Assembly (NCBI RefSeq): GCF_029350945.1
Contig: NZ_JARKMS010000001.1
Span: 398,213 to 462,212, forward strand
Origin: Maribacter huludaoensis
GTDB taxonomy: Bacteria; Bacteroidota; Bacteroidia; Flavobacteriales; Flavobacteriaceae
Length of the DNA stretch: 64,000 bases
Direction of reading: 5' to 3'
Shown here in pieces: positions 33,445-42,827 of this stretch. The notes below the pieces were generated by a model. The model did not search any database, was not told the DNA's origin, and saw nothing but the letters and a program-made list of their open reading frames with translations. Made by a program: the position numbers and the translations under genes. Each line of letters begins with the position of its first letter. Positions within the stretch are counted from its first letter, which is position 1.

Positions 33445-34968
33445 CTAGTCGTGCTTGTTTACAAAAGCTTCCCACTCGGCAAACTTCTCTTCTTTCATAA
33501 CACGTTCCATTTTTACTTGACCGCCTTTCTTTTTGTTACTATCGTTCCAATCGTAAAACACATCAGGGTTGATAGTAAAAACCTTTACTCCTTTTAATGC
33601 TTTTGAACGGGCAACTTTATAGTTCTTATTGGCAGCTTTTAAAGATTCATCTAAATTTTTAGCTAATTCTGCTGGGTCTTGGGTTGCATTGGTTCCTAAA
33701 TACCATGTATGATAAAATCCATCTTCATATTTCTTTGCACAGAGAGTATATTCGGGTACCTCTATATCAAAAGTTTCCATGAGGTCCTGTAGTGCATCAT
33801 CCAATTTGTTGACAGATAATTGAGAGCCTACCGTGTTCAAAAAGAACTTGGTACGCCCGGTTATTTTTATTTCCGCACGTTCCACATCGGTAAACTCGAT
33901 CGTATCTCCAATTAGGTAACGCCAAGCACCACTGACGGTGCTTATGATTAGCACATAGTTCTGACCGGTTTCAACCTCGGATAATGTTAATGACGGAGCA
34001 TCTTGAGAAAGAGAACCGTCTTCTAAAATATAATCTGGATTGAAAGGAACAAACTCAAAATAGATTCCGTTATCCGTAACTAATTTCATGGCATCTGTCT
34101 CTGGTCTAGCTTGAAAAGCGATAAACCCTTCAGAAGCCAAATAGGTGTCAATTACCGTAACAGGCTTGCCCATTAAGGCGTTAAAGCTCTTTTCGTAAGG
34201 TCCAAAAGCTACGCCGCCAGAAGTGTAGACCTGCAAGTTGGGCCATATTTCATGAATATTGTTCAGATTATGTCTTTTAATGACCTCTTTCAGCATTAGC
34301 TCGATCCAAGAAGGAATTCCGCTTAGCGCACCAATATCCCAATCGGCAGCTTTCTCGGCAATTTTTACAACACGTTCGTCCCAGTCATCAATTTTTGCAA
34401 TTTCCTTTCCAGGTTTGTAGTATCCGCTAAACCAAGACGGAATATTACTTGCGCTTATACCGCTTATCTCACCTTCTAAATGATCATCATTTTCAACTAA
34501 ATCAGTAGAACTACCAAGCATTAAAATTCCAGTTTCAAAGAAATCTGCCGGAAGGTCAAAATTAGAGATTGCCAACACCTGTTTAATACCTGCTTGTCTA
34601 ATTGCATTTATCATGGCATCGGTAACAGGAATACGTTTGCTTGTCTTGCCCGTAGTCCCAGAACTCAGTGCAAAATAATCTGGGCTACCGGGCCAGGTTA
34701 CATCGGTTTGGTCTTCGTGTAATTTATGCCACCATGCATCGTTGATCTGATTATAGTCAAAATATGGAACAGCATCACGAAACGCTTGCTGAGGATTGTC
34801 TCTTTCTAGAATATCTTCAAATGCATAGGCTTTGCCAAAAGCAGTGTCTTTTGCAGTTTCCAATAGGTTTTTCAGAACAGCCTTTTGATCTTCAATAGGG
34901 TTGTCGTCACCAGTAATTTTATCTGTAACGTTAATAATTCCTTTAATAAAGTTTCCTATGATATTCAT
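33445..34968 (-). CDS. GH3 auxin-responsive-promoter family protein
   Basis: A 507-residue acyl-adenylating-type enzyme of the GH3 family. It shows the ATP-binding loop FALSSGTTGKTSKRIPVT, the motif YLASEGFIAFQ, YRYLIGD-like WRYLIGDTIEF and the hinge region ITGRTKFFLNTVGSQ. Plant GH3 enzymes conjugate amino acids to hormones. Bacterial homologues, common in Bacteroidota, have no settled substrate. It is convergent with the metalloprotease-like gene with a 3-base gap. Confidence 0.9.
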   Translation of the reverse strand: MNIIGNFIKGIINVTDKITGDDNPIEDQKAVLKNLLETAKDTAFGKAYAFEDILERDNPQQAFRDAVPYFDYNQINDAWWHKLHEDQTDVTWPGSPDYFALSSGTTGKTSKRIPVTDAMINAIRQAGIKQVLAISNFDLPADFFETGILMLGSSTDLVENDDHLEGEISGISASNIPSWFSGYYKPGKEIAKIDDWDERVVKIAEKAADWDIGALSGIPSWIELMLKEVIKRHNLNNIHEIWPNLQVYTSGGVAFGPYEKSFNALMGKPVTVIDTYLASEGFIAFQARPETDAMKLVTDNGIYFEFVPFNPDYILEDGSLSQDAPSLTLSEVETGQNYVLIISTVSGAWRYLIGDTIEFTDVERAEIKITGRTKFFLNTVGSQLSVNKLDDALQDLMETFDIEVPEYTLCAKKYEDGFYHTWYLGTNATQDPAELAKNLDESLKAANKNYKVARSKALKGVKVFTINPDVFYDWNDSNKKKGGQVKMERVMKEEKFAEWEAFVNKHD

Positions 34969-35120
34969 GTGCTGCAGTAGTTTTGGTTAGTACCGCTAAA
35001 ATACTGTATATGTGAGGTAAAGATTAACCCTAATATGAAATATGTGGACTTTATTGGGTTGAAGTGTTCGGAGACAATATTAAAACTTAAGATATCATCT
35101 TATATGAATTTCTGGAAACC

Positions 35121-35708
35121 TTATTCATTTTGAAAATCTTTTCTTAATTCCAATTCCATTTGTAATTGCTCAAACCAAAATCCGTTTTGTTTTTGAATTT
35201 TAGAATCAGCTAATAATATTTCATTTTTTAGGGTTTCAAACTGTTCGTCAGAAAAATTAGAATTCATAAATGCGTCTTCTCCGTTTTCTTTTTGAACTCT
35301 TTCAATAAAATTCCTGTAAGCAATTAAGGAGTCAGTCATTGAGCTAAAATTTGTGTTGAAAGGTTTGGAGGAGAAATAATCTTCATGATCAAGAAATTCT
35401 ATTCGATCATCTAATTCAGTATTTACAACGATGGGATCCCCGTCACTACAACTTCCAATAACTATGTACTTATCAAATTCAGGCTCTAAAAACTCATAAA
35501 TTTTTGTCAGTTTATGGATTCCCTTGTACAAATCATCTGAATCCGTCACAAAACTAAGAAATGGAGCAGCACTTTCTGGAAGTCCAACTGTGTTTAGAAA
35601 TTGGATAGAGGCATCACATAATCCAAGTCCATTTAACCTATTTATATTAATAGGGTTAAGTTTTTCTTCATTTGAAGTCCATAATTTTTTAAATTCTTCT
35701 GGTTTCAT
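35121..35708 (-). CDS. SUKH-type (SMI1/KNR4-like) immunity protein
   Basis: A 195-residue soluble protein with the SUKH layout: GLPESAAPFLSF near residues 40-55, YIVIGSCSDGDPIVVN (the G-x-DG-P core), then IEFLDHEDYF and NTNFSSMTDSLIAYRNFI. It looks closest to SUKH-4. Such proteins neutralise polymorphic or contact-dependent toxins. No toxin gene is adjacent, so it may be an orphan immunity gene. The surrounding 35.1-36.6 kb stretch is more AT-rich than the housekeeping genes next to it, consistent with acquisition. Confidence 0.72.
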   Translation of the reverse strand: MKPEEFKKLWTSNEEKLNPININRLNGLGLCDASIQFLNTVGLPESAAPFLSFVTDSDDLYKGIHKLTKIYEFLEPEFDKYIVIGSCSDGDPIVVNTELDDRIEFLDHEDYFSSKPFNTNFSSMTDSLIAYRNFIERVQKENGEDAFMNSNFSDEQFETLKNEILLADSKIQKQNGFWFEQLQMELELRKDFQNE

Positions 35709-35755
35709 TTGTAAACGTGTAGAGAATAATTAATCTAAATCTAAAAACTCAATCC

Positions 35756-35836
35756 TTAACTAAGCATAATAAGCACAGCTCCCACAGAAATCAACACCAA
35801 CATAATCCTATTAATTGGACTTGTATCTTTAGTAAT
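35756..35836 (-). pseudogene. Remnant of the 3' end of a TauE/SafE-like gene
   Basis: Read on the reverse strand, this segment encodes about 27 residues ending in MLVLISVGAVLIMLS and a stop. That is nearly the same as the C-terminus of the intact exporter at 36649-37404 (ILVLTAVGAVLIMLS). The frame is closed upstream by a stop codon, so only the tail is left. DNA identity is complete over 23 bases (35757-35779 versus 36650-36672) and lower further into the gene, so this is a diverged copy rather than a fresh duplication. Confidence 0.7.
35757..35787. repeat. Direct repeat copy 1 (31 bp, one mismatch)
   Basis: It begins TAACTAAGCATAATAAGCAC and is identical to copy 2 at 36650-36680 for 23 bases, then for 7 of the next 8. 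The two copies are in the same orientation and enclose the 248-residue secreted-protein gene. Confidence 0.85.
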
Positions 35837-35839
35837 ATA

Positions 35840-36586
35840 TTATTTGCCTACTATTTGAATTTTGCCACATTTTGCATGCGATGTCCAAATCTTAGATGAC
35901 ACAAAATTGTATCTCAATAGCATTTTCCAACTTTCATTGTGGTATCTATATAGTAGGGTGTAACCTTCACCTTTACAACGGTGGTTTTCAAAAACAAAAG
36001 TTTTAGCATATTTATAGTCTTTCGAAAATATTGGCTTAGAAATTTGAAAGTATATATTATCTTCTTCATTAATTTCCTCGTCAATTTCCCAAGCTTTAAC
36101 CAGTTCTTCGTTAAGTTTTTTATTTTCCCAAATCTTATTTTTATTCCAAAGAAGTTTTTTCTTTACTACTATAGAATGGCGCTTTTTATATCTTAAAATA
36201 CTATCGTATTTCTCGTGACTAATATTATACTTTACAAAAATGATACTCTTTGCTAGAGGTGGAGAAAATCTTTTATACTTATTACTAGACAGATATTTTA
36301 CATTTTTTAAAGAGTAGTTTGTCCAGTCTATAGTTTTCTCATTTGATTTATATATCAAGTCTAAAGGAAAATTATTATCAAGTAATTTTAATTCTCTTAT
36401 TTGATATTTTTGAAGCGAATCGTTTATAATAGGTTCTTCTAAACCTTCTTTAAATAATAAATATTGCTCAAAGTCTTTCGGGAAATTATGATCAATAACA
36501 CTTTCAACTAAACTTGTAGTCATCGAATCTTGACCGAATATATTTAAGACAGAAAAAATTGAAAGTATTAAAATATAATTTTTCAT
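35840..36586 (-). CDS. Hypothetical secreted protein, AT-rich
   Basis: A 248-residue protein with a signal peptide (about 1-19, ending in IFGQ). The remainder is rich in Lys, Asn, Tyr and Ile, with no motif I recognise; two Cys near the C-terminus could form a disulfide. The gene is strongly AT-rich and is enclosed by direct repeats derived from the exporter gene's 3' end. It therefore looks like inserted DNA. Function unknown. Confidence 0.6.
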   Translation of the reverse strand: MKNYILILSIFSVLNIFGQDSMTTSLVESVIDHNFPKDFEQYLLFKEGLEEPIINDSLQKYQIRELKLLDNNFPLDLIYKSNEKTIDWTNYSLKNVKYLSSNKYKRFSPPLAKSIIFVKYNISHEKYDSILRYKKRHSIVVKKKLLWNKNKIWENKKLNEELVKAWEIDEEINEEDNIYFQISKPIFSKDYKYAKTFVFENHRCKGEGYTLLYRYHNESWKMLLRYNFVSSKIWTSHAKCGKIQIVGK

Positions 36587-36648
36587 CTAGTATCGAAAAA
36601 GGTCTTTAAAATTGATTTTTACACCAAAATAACTCAAACTTAAAAATT

Positions 36649-37404
36649 CTAACTAAGCATAATAAGCACAGCACCCACAGCGGTTAAAACCAAAATCATC
36701 TTTCTAAAAAATGCTTCCTTAATATATTTGATGAATTTTACACCTGCGAAAAACCCTAAAAGAATACCCGGTAAGAGCATTAAATTCAGTTGTAAAGTTT
36801 CAATGGATATGGTTTTCCAAACAAAAAAATGAAAGGGAAGTTTAATGATATTCACGATTAAAAACAACCAAGCGGCAGTACCTATAAATTGGTTTTTTGG
36901 TAAGCGCATTGCTAGAAAGTAAATGTTCGAAAAAGCTCCGGCCAAATTGCCCACCATAGTGGTTATACCGGCTATGGTACCAATAGCACCGGCAAATGTC
37001 CAATGTGAGGGTACATTCTTATCTTTTTTTCGGTCCCAATAAAACATCATGCCCACGGTAATGATAATTATGGTTGCCATGGCTATTTTAAAAAATTTTT
37101 CAGGCAGTTCATTTCCAATAAAAACACCAATGAGCAAACCTAAAAGCATCCACGGTAGTACTTTAAAAACATATTTCCATTGTGTGTATCGGTTATAATA
37201 GATTACGGCAAAAATATCCGCAAGAACAAGAAGCGGTACTACCATGCCTGTAGACTGTCTTGCGCCAAAAGCCAAAGCCATGATTGTAACGTTTAAAACG
37301 GCAATTCCTTTAATGCCCGCCTTGGATAATCCTATGATAAACGTAGCAATTGACGCCAGGATCCAGGCCGTTGGGGTAATTTCAGTAGTTATTGATAGAA
37401 GCAC
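36649..37404 (-). CDS. TauE/SafE family sulfite/organosulfonate exporter-like permease
   Basis: A 251-residue membrane protein with about eight hydrophobic segments and the family motifs GLSKAGIKG near the start and GTIAGITTMVGNLAGAFSNIYF in the middle. TauE/SafE proteins move sulfur-containing anions across the inner membrane, but individual substrates are poorly known. The last codons of this gene are the site of the direct repeat shared with the remnant at 35757. Confidence 0.85.
   Translation of the reverse strand: MLLSITTEITPTAWILASIATFIIGLSKAGIKGIAVLNVTIMALAFGARQSTGMVVPLLVLADIFAVIYYNRYTQWKYVFKVLPWMLLGLLIGVFIGNELPEKFFKIAMATIIIITVGMMFYWDRKKDKNVPSHWTFAGAIGTIAGITTMVGNLAGAFSNIYFLAMRLPKNQFIGTAAWLFLIVNIIKLPFHFFVWKTISIETLQLNLMLLPGILLGFFAGVKFIKYIKEAFFRKMILVLTAVGAVLIMLS
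36650..36680. repeat. Direct repeat copy 2, inside the TauE-like gene 3' end
   Basis: This copy overlaps the last ten codons of the intact exporter. It matches copy 1 at 35757-35787 with a single mismatch over 31 bases. Confidence 0.85.
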
Positions 37405-37479
37405 GTGGTACGTTTAGCGTATTAGATATAAAAATGTCCTAAAATAATATATCTTTAACAATCAACCTAAAACCATTTT

Positions 37480-39291
37480 ATGGAACTCAGTACGTTAGAC
37501 TATACTTTTATTATAGTTTTCTTTTCCCTTGTCTTAGGCATAGGGTTTTATGTTTCAAAAACATCTGGTAAAAATTCATCGGAGTTTTTTCTATCGGGCC
37601 GTACAATGCCATGGTGGTTATTAGGTCTTTCAATGGTGGCAACTACATTTTCAACAGATACCCCCAATTTGGTGACCGATATTGTGCGAACAAACGGAGT
37701 ATCCGGCAACTGGGTCTGGTGGTGTTTTTTGATTACAGGTATGTTAACCGTTTTCGTGTATGCAAAATTATGGCGTAAATCAAATGTAAATACAGATTTA
37801 GAGTTTTATGAAATGCGCTACGGCGGTAAACCGGCAAGTTTTTTAAGAAAGTTCAGGGCGGTTTATTTAGGGGTGATTTTCAATGTGATAACCATGTCTG
37901 CCGTAACATTGGCAGCGATAAAAATTGGTAGTATTATGCTGGGCTTAGAACCTTGGCAAACGGTAGTCAGTGCAGGTCTTATAACGGTAACTTTTAGTGC
38001 GCTTGGCGGATTCAAAGGAGTGGTGTATACCGATTTTTTGCTATTCTTTGTTGCCATGGTAGGCGCAATAGGTGCAGCATATTATTTAGTGAATATACCT
38101 GAAGTTGGTGGTATAGAAGCGTTAATGGCGAATGAGAACGTAGCTTCGAAATTGAACATATTACCAGATTTCAGTAATAAGAAGGCATTGATTACCTTAT
38201 TTATTATTCCCCTTGCCGTGCAATGGTGGAGCTCTTGGTACCCAGGTGCAGAGCCAGGTGGTGGTGGTTATATAGCGCAACGTATGTTGGCGGCAAAAGA
38301 TGAAAATCACGCCATTGGGGCAACCTTCTTTTTCAATATTATGCACTACGCTCTAAGACCATGGCCATGGATTTTAGTGGCATTGGCATCTATTGTAGTG
38401 TACCCAGATTTAGCGAGCATACAAGAAGCTTTCCCAAATGTAACGGCAGATAAATTAGGTCATGATTTGGCATATTCTGCTATGCTGACCAAACTACCTA
38501 GCGGATTATTAGGTGTGGTATTGACTTCTTTGGTGGCGGCTTATATGAGTACTATTAGTACGCAGTTAAATTGGGGGTCGTCTTACATTGTTTTTGATTT
38601 TTACAAACAACAGATAAATCCTGATGCATCAGAAAAAAGATTGGTTGCAGTAGGTAGAATTTCTACTATTGTTTTAATGTTGTTCAGTGCTGCATTGGCG
38701 CTGTTACTGCAAAATGCACTACAGTTATTCGATATTTTGTTGGCATTCGGTGCAGGAACAGGATTGATATTTATTCTAAGATGGTTCTGGTGGAGAATTA
38801 ATGCGTGGAGCGAGATTACTGCAATGTTTGCATCGGGTATTATCTCTATCATATTAAAATTGACTCCCGTAGGTGCCTATCTTTTTGCGACGGAAACTGG
38901 GGTACTGCCAGATTGGTCAGAATATATATTCATAGTTGTGGTAACGACTGTCATTTGGTTAGTGGCGACATTTATGACCCAGCCTGAATCTAACGATACT
39001 TTAAGAAGCTTCTACAAAAAAATTCAGCCAGGTGGTCCGGGTTGGTCAAAAGTGGTTGCCGATGCAAATAAAGATGCAGTAGAAATTGTAAAGGATAAAG
39101 AGAAGTGGAGTGTTCCGGCCGGCGTAACGGCAATGTTGTTAGGGGTAATTCTTATTTATTCTATAATGTTTGCAACAGGATATTGGATCTATGGTAGAAC
39201 CACACAGGCTATTGTTTTAACCGTAATTTCTGCAATTGCAGGGGCATTGTTGGTAAAAGCTTGGAATCGCTTAAAAGGGAACATCTTATAA
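37480..39291 (+). CDS. Sodium:solute symporter (SSS family)
   Basis: A 603-residue protein with roughly 13-14 membrane helices and SSS features: SSEFFLSGRTMPWWLLGLSM at the start, GGFKGVVYTDFLLFF, and Na+-site Ser/Ala in helix 8 (LVAAYMSTISTQLNWGSSYI). Substrate is unknown; flavobacterial members often take up sugars, inositol or sialic acid. The next gene, an acyltransferase, begins 7 bases later, so the two form an operon that may handle a sugar and its acetylation. Confidence 0.88.
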   Translation: MELSTLDYTFIIVFFSLVLGIGFYVSKTSGKNSSEFFLSGRTMPWWLLGLSMVATTFSTDTPNLVTDIVRTNGVSGNWVWWCFLITGMLTVFVYAKLWRKSNVNTDLEFYEMRYGGKPASFLRKFRAVYLGVIFNVITMSAVTLAAIKIGSIMLGLEPWQTVVSAGLITVTFSALGGFKGVVYTDFLLFFVAMVGAIGAAYYLVNIPEVGGIEALMANENVASKLNILPDFSNKKALITLFIIPLAVQWWSSWYPGAEPGGGGYIAQRMLAAKDENHAIGATFFFNIMHYALRPWPWILVALASIVVYPDLASIQEAFPNVTADKLGHDLAYSAMLTKLPSGLLGVVLTSLVAAYMSTISTQLNWGSSYIVFDFYKQQINPDASEKRLVAVGRISTIVLMLFSAALALLLQNALQLFDILLAFGAGTGLIFILRWFWWRINAWSEITAMFASGIISIILKLTPVGAYLFATETGVLPDWSEYIFIVVVTTVIWLVATFMTQPESNDTLRSFYKKIQPGGPGWSKVVADANKDAVEIVKDKEKWSVPAGVTAMLLGVILIYSIMFATGYWIYGRTTQAIVLTVISAIAGALLVKAWNRLKGNIL

Positions 39292-39298
39292 TGCGAAG

Positions 39299-40387
39299 AT
39301 GAAAAAGGATAGAATTTTATCGGTCGATATCTTTAGGGGAGCCACTATCCTTTTAATGGTCTTGGTAAATACACCGGGAACATGGTCTAATGTGTATGCC
39401 CCTTTCTTGCATGCCGATTGGCATGGATATACACCTACCGATTTAGTTTTTCCGTTCTTCCTATTTATAGTGGGTACATCAATTACATTCTCCTATAAAA
39501 ACAGAACTGTAGATGCTGCTGCCTATAAAAAGATTGCCATTAGAGCATTGAAGTTAATTGCATTGGGTCTTTTCTTAGGAGCATTTCTTATTCATTTTCC
39601 GTTCTTTAAAAGTTTCAGTGATATTCGTTTTCCTGGGGTATTGCAACGAATAGGTGTGGTATTCTTCTTTGCGGCGATTTTGTTCATCAACTTGAATTGG
39701 AAACAGTTGATTTGGGTGACAGCGATATTATTAATAGGATATTGGCTGCTGATGACATTTATTCCTGTAGAAGGTGTGGCATCTACATTAAAACGAGCAC
39801 CAAATAATCTTGCGAATTGGATAGATGTAAAAGTTTTTGGTTCTCACAATTACAAAGCAGATTATGACCCAGAAGGATTATTAAGTACTATGCCTTCTAT
39901 TGCAAGCTCCTTATTGGGAGTTTTTACGGGTCTCATCTTAACCAGTAAACAAGAAAAGAAAGCCACCATATTATTGGGGCTAGGTGGCAGTCTTTTAATC
40001 ATTGGTCATATTTGGGATATATTCTTTCCCATTAACAAAGCACTATGGACAAGTAGTTTTGTATTGGTAACCGCAGGTTGGGCAAATCTTATTCTAGCAT
40101 TAATTTATTATTTGACAGATGTAAAGAAAATAGAATTCGGTTCTATATTTAGGTATGCAGGTGCAAATGCCATCGTTATTTATTTTCTATCAAGTTTTAT
40201 CAGTAAGGTAATGGGTCAAGTACAAATTGGGGACACCTCGTTACATGGGTGGTTGTTCCAAAAAGTATATGTCCATGATTTTTTGGCACTAGAAACATCG
40301 TCCCTTTTATACGGATTAAGTGTAGTGCTGTTTTATAGCTTGGTTGGCTATATTCTATATCAGAAAAATATATTTATAAAGGTATAG
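39299..40387 (+). CDS. HGSNAT-like membrane acyltransferase (DUF5009)
   Basis: A 362-residue protein with about ten membrane helices. It begins with the family signature RILSVDIFRGATILLMVLVN, then WHGYTPTDLVFPFFLFIVG with the conserved His-Asp region. It resembles heparan-alpha-glucosaminide N-acetyltransferase, which transfers acetyl from cytosolic acetyl-CoA to a sugar across the membrane. Coupled to the symporter gene. The acceptor in this organism is unknown. Confidence 0.85.
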   Translation: MKKDRILSVDIFRGATILLMVLVNTPGTWSNVYAPFLHADWHGYTPTDLVFPFFLFIVGTSITFSYKNRTVDAAAYKKIAIRALKLIALGLFLGAFLIHFPFFKSFSDIRFPGVLQRIGVVFFFAAILFINLNWKQLIWVTAILLIGYWLLMTFIPVEGVASTLKRAPNNLANWIDVKVFGSHNYKADYDPEGLLSTMPSIASSLLGVFTGLILTSKQEKKATILLGLGGSLLIIGHIWDIFFPINKALWTSSFVLVTAGWANLILALIYYLTDVKKIEFGSIFRYAGANAIVIYFLSSFISKVMGQVQIGDTSLHGWLFQKVYVHDFLALETSSLLYGLSVVLFYSLVGYILYQKNIFIKV

Positions 40388-40391
40388 CCGA

Positions 40392-40976
40392 TTATTTCGC
40401 CATCAACTTGGCAACATACTTTCCAATAACATCAAACTCCAAGTTTACAATAGTTCCCGGTTTGTACGTATTAAAACGTGTATGCTCATACGTATAAGGT
40501 ATAATCGCTACTTGAAAAGTATTTTTGCCGGAATTTACTACAGTTAAACTTGTACCGTCTATGGTAATAGATCCTTTTTCAATGGTAGGGTTGCCAGTTG
40601 CGGCATCATAGGTAAATGAAAAAATCCAGCTACCGTTATCCTCCTTAACACTTGTACACTCACCGGTTTGATCCACATGGCCCTGAACAATATGCCCGTC
40701 TAATCTAGATCCTAAAATCATGGCACGTTCCAAGTTTACAAGGTCATTGGTTTTAAGCGTATTCAGGTTGGTCTTATTTAACGTTTCGGCAATAGCTGTT
40801 ACGGTATACGTAGTATCGGTAAGGCTAACAATTGTTAGGCAAACACCGTTATGTGCCACACTTTGATCTATTTTAAGTTCAGGTGTCAAGCTAGATTCTA
40901 TGGTAATATCTAAGTTTCCGCCTTTGGCTTCAAGAGAAGTAACCTTGCCTAATGTTTCAATAATTCCCGTAAACAT
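40392..40976 (-). CDS. ribE: Riboflavin synthase
   Basis: A 194-residue enzyme built of two tandem beta-barrel lumazine-binding repeats (about 1-97 and 98-190). It shows the start MFTGIIETLGKV, VAHNGVCLTIV, SRLDGHIVQGHVDQTG and the second-repeat GTSLTVV. It joins two 6,7-dimethyl-8-ribityllumazine molecules into riboflavin in a homotrimer. It is divergent from pdxA. A reverse-strand TACCTTTG box at 41105-41098 is a likely promoter, leaving a leader of roughly 115 bases with one hairpin; I do not see the conserved FMN riboswitch core in it. Confidence 0.95.
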   Translation of the reverse strand: MFTGIIETLGKVTSLEAKGGNLDITIESSLTPELKIDQSVAHNGVCLTIVSLTDTTYTVTAIAETLNKTNLNTLKTNDLVNLERAMILGSRLDGHIVQGHVDQTGECTSVKEDNGSWIFSFTYDAATGNPTIEKGSITIDGTSLTVVNSGKNTFQVAIIPYTYEHTRFNTYKPGTIVNLEFDVIGKYVAKLMAK

Positions 40977-41097
40977 GTGTCGTTTAATTTAAGTAATTTT
41001 GTGCTTTAATAAGAGTCCCATTGTTTTAATTGGGACAACCACTTTGCTTCTCCTTTTTGGAAAGATAAAACCAATTTTAAGGTTTTAAGTGGGGTTA

Positions 41098-41105
41098 CAA
41101 AGGTA
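41098..41105 (-). promoter_or_regulatory. -7 box likely serving ribE
   Basis: Reverse-strand TACCTTTG, followed by TAACCCC, is an exact TAnnTTTG match within the divergent ribE/pdxA spacer. The predicted leader to ribE contains the hairpin GTCCCA (41015-41020) with TGGGAC (41031-41036). Confidence 0.45.
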
Positions 41106-41114
41106 CAGATTATC

Positions 41115-42167
41115 ATGGAGGAAAATAAGAAAATAAGGTTAGGTATCTCAATAGGAGACTTAAACGGAATAGGTTGTGAAGTTGCTTTGAAAACATTTGA
41201 AGATAGTAGAATGCTTGATTTCTGTACACCCGTTATTTTCGCCTCTAACAAGACCGTTTCCTTTCAAATGAAGCAGTTGAAACTTAATGTGGTATTCAAC
41301 GGTATACCAGATGCGTCAAAAGCCATCGATAATAAGGTCAATATTGTAAATGTTTGGAAAGAGGTGCCAAGAGTAGATTTTGGTCAAGCGACCAAAGCCG
41401 GTGGTGAATATGCTATAAAATCTTTACGAGCAGCGGTAGATGCATTGAAGAAAGGAGATATAGATGTATTGGTAACGGCACCGATCAATAAGAATAATAT
41501 TCAGTCAGACGAATTCAAATTCCCGGGGCATACAGACTTTTTAGCCCAAGAGCTAGATGGTGAAAGTCTAATGTTTATGGTAACGGATACCTTAAAGGTA
41601 GGTTTGTTGACCGATCACGTAGCGGTAAAAGATGTTTCTGCGGCCATAATACCTAGGCTGATACGCGATAAGATCAATACCATTGAGAAATCTTTGAAGA
41701 TGGATTTTGGCATTCGCAAACCAAAAATAGCCTTGTTAGGTATAAATCCACATAGTGGAGATAACGGGGTAATAGGCAAAGAGGACGATGAGGTAATGAA
41801 GCCGGTAATAAAAGAAATGGCAAATATGGGTCATTTAGTATACGGTCCGTACTCGGCAGATAGTTTTTTTGGCTCAGACGGTTATAAAAAGTTCGATGCA
41901 ATTTTGGCGGCATACCACGATCAAGGACTAATTCCGTTTAAAACAATATCATTTGGTCAAGGCGTAAATTTTACGGCAGGGTTAAGTAAGGTAAGAACAT
42001 CGCCAGATCATGGAACAGCGTATGAAATAGCAGGAAAAGGTATGGCAGACGAGAGTTCTTTTAAAGAAGCGGTCTTTATGGCGTTGAAGATTTTTAAGAA
42101 TAGGACCGAGTATGAAGAGCTCACAAAAGACGTATTAAAAAAGCAACGTTTAAAGAGAGAACGTTAA
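41115..42167 (+). CDS. pdxA: 4-hydroxythreonine-4-phosphate dehydrogenase
   Basis: A 350-residue PdxA: SIGDLNGIGCEVALKTFED at the N-terminus, the metal-binding His in FPGHTDFLAQ and AAYHDQGLIPFKT, and the GINPHSGDNG loop. It oxidises 4-phosphohydroxy-L-threonine in pyridoxal phosphate synthesis (DXP-dependent route). It precedes yceD-rpmF, which has its own promoter. Confidence 0.95.
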   Translation: MEENKKIRLGISIGDLNGIGCEVALKTFEDSRMLDFCTPVIFASNKTVSFQMKQLKLNVVFNGIPDASKAIDNKVNIVNVWKEVPRVDFGQATKAGGEYAIKSLRAAVDALKKGDIDVLVTAPINKNNIQSDEFKFPGHTDFLAQELDGESLMFMVTDTLKVGLLTDHVAVKDVSAAIIPRLIRDKINTIEKSLKMDFGIRKPKIALLGINPHSGDNGVIGKEDDEVMKPVIKEMANMGHLVYGPYSADSFFGSDGYKKFDAILAAYHDQGLIPFKTISFGQGVNFTAGLSKVRTSPDHGTAYEIAGKGMADESSFKEAVFMALKIFKNRTEYEELTKDVLKKQRLKRER

Positions 42168-42213
42168 AATTTAGTTCCATTAAAAAGTTATAAAGATAAA
42201 TAGTTGATAACTA

Positions 42214-42243
42214 TTGTCTTTTATCAAAATTATAGTATCTTTG
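42214..42243 (+). promoter_or_regulatory. Promoter of yceD-rpmF
   Basis: TTG at 42214-42216 and TATCTTTG at 42236-42243, separated by 19 bases, form a textbook Bacteroidota TTG/TAnnTTTG promoter. The YceD ATG follows at 42290. Confidence 0.75.
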
Positions 42244-42289
42244 CACCCGCCTTTTGTGGGCGATTAGTGTTAATTTAAGTGTGTACGTG

Positions 42290-42820
42290 ATGAAGCAAAA
42301 GGAGTTCAATATTCCTTTCTCAGGATTGAAGCAAGGAAAACACAACTTTAATTACCAGATTGACAATACGTTCTTTGATTCTTTTGGATATGATGAGTTC
42401 AATGCTGCCAACATCAATTTAGATGTAGTACTTCATAAAACAAGTACAATGATAGAGGTTGATATGGAAGCATCTGGAACAGTGAATGTTGATTGTGACA
42501 TTACCAGTGAACCGTATGATCAAGCTATAAGCGGAGATTTACATTTAGTGGTAAAGTTTGGTGAAGAGTATAATGACGAGAATGATGAAATACTGATTCT
42601 TCCTCATAATGAGCACCAATTGAATATTGCGCAATACGTGTATGAAATGCTAGTATTGGCAGTTCCGCAAAAAAGAATTCATCCTGGTATTGAAGATGGC
42701 ACTTTAGAATCTGAAGTGTTAGACAGGTTAAAGGAGCTTCAACCAAAAGAGAAAAGATCAGATAAAGAAGAAAACGATCCCCGATGGGACGAATTAAAGA
42801 AACTATTAACGGATAAATAA
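42290..42820 (+). CDS. YceD/DUF177 family protein
   Basis: 176 residues from the ATG at 42290; the upstream TTG at 42254 lies too near the promoter. It has the DUF177 features VNVDCDITSEPYDQ (normally a Cys-containing region; only one Cys here) and the C-terminal DPRWDELKKLL. YceD lies upstream of rpmF in most bacteria and is linked to 23S rRNA/ribosome maturation. Only 7 bases separate it from rpmF. Confidence 0.9.
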   Translation: MKQKEFNIPFSGLKQGKHNFNYQIDNTFFDSFGYDEFNAANINLDVVLHKTSTMIEVDMEASGTVNVDCDITSEPYDQAISGDLHLVVKFGEEYNDENDEILILPHNEHQLNIAQYVYEMLVLAVPQKRIHPGIEDGTLESEVLDRLKELQPKEKRSDKEENDPRWDELKKLLTDK

Positions 42821-42827
42821 GGTTTAA

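Noticed and set aside
40977..41097. FMN riboswitch in the ribE leader
   Set aside because: Only one simple hairpin is visible; I see none of the conserved multi-helix RFN elements.
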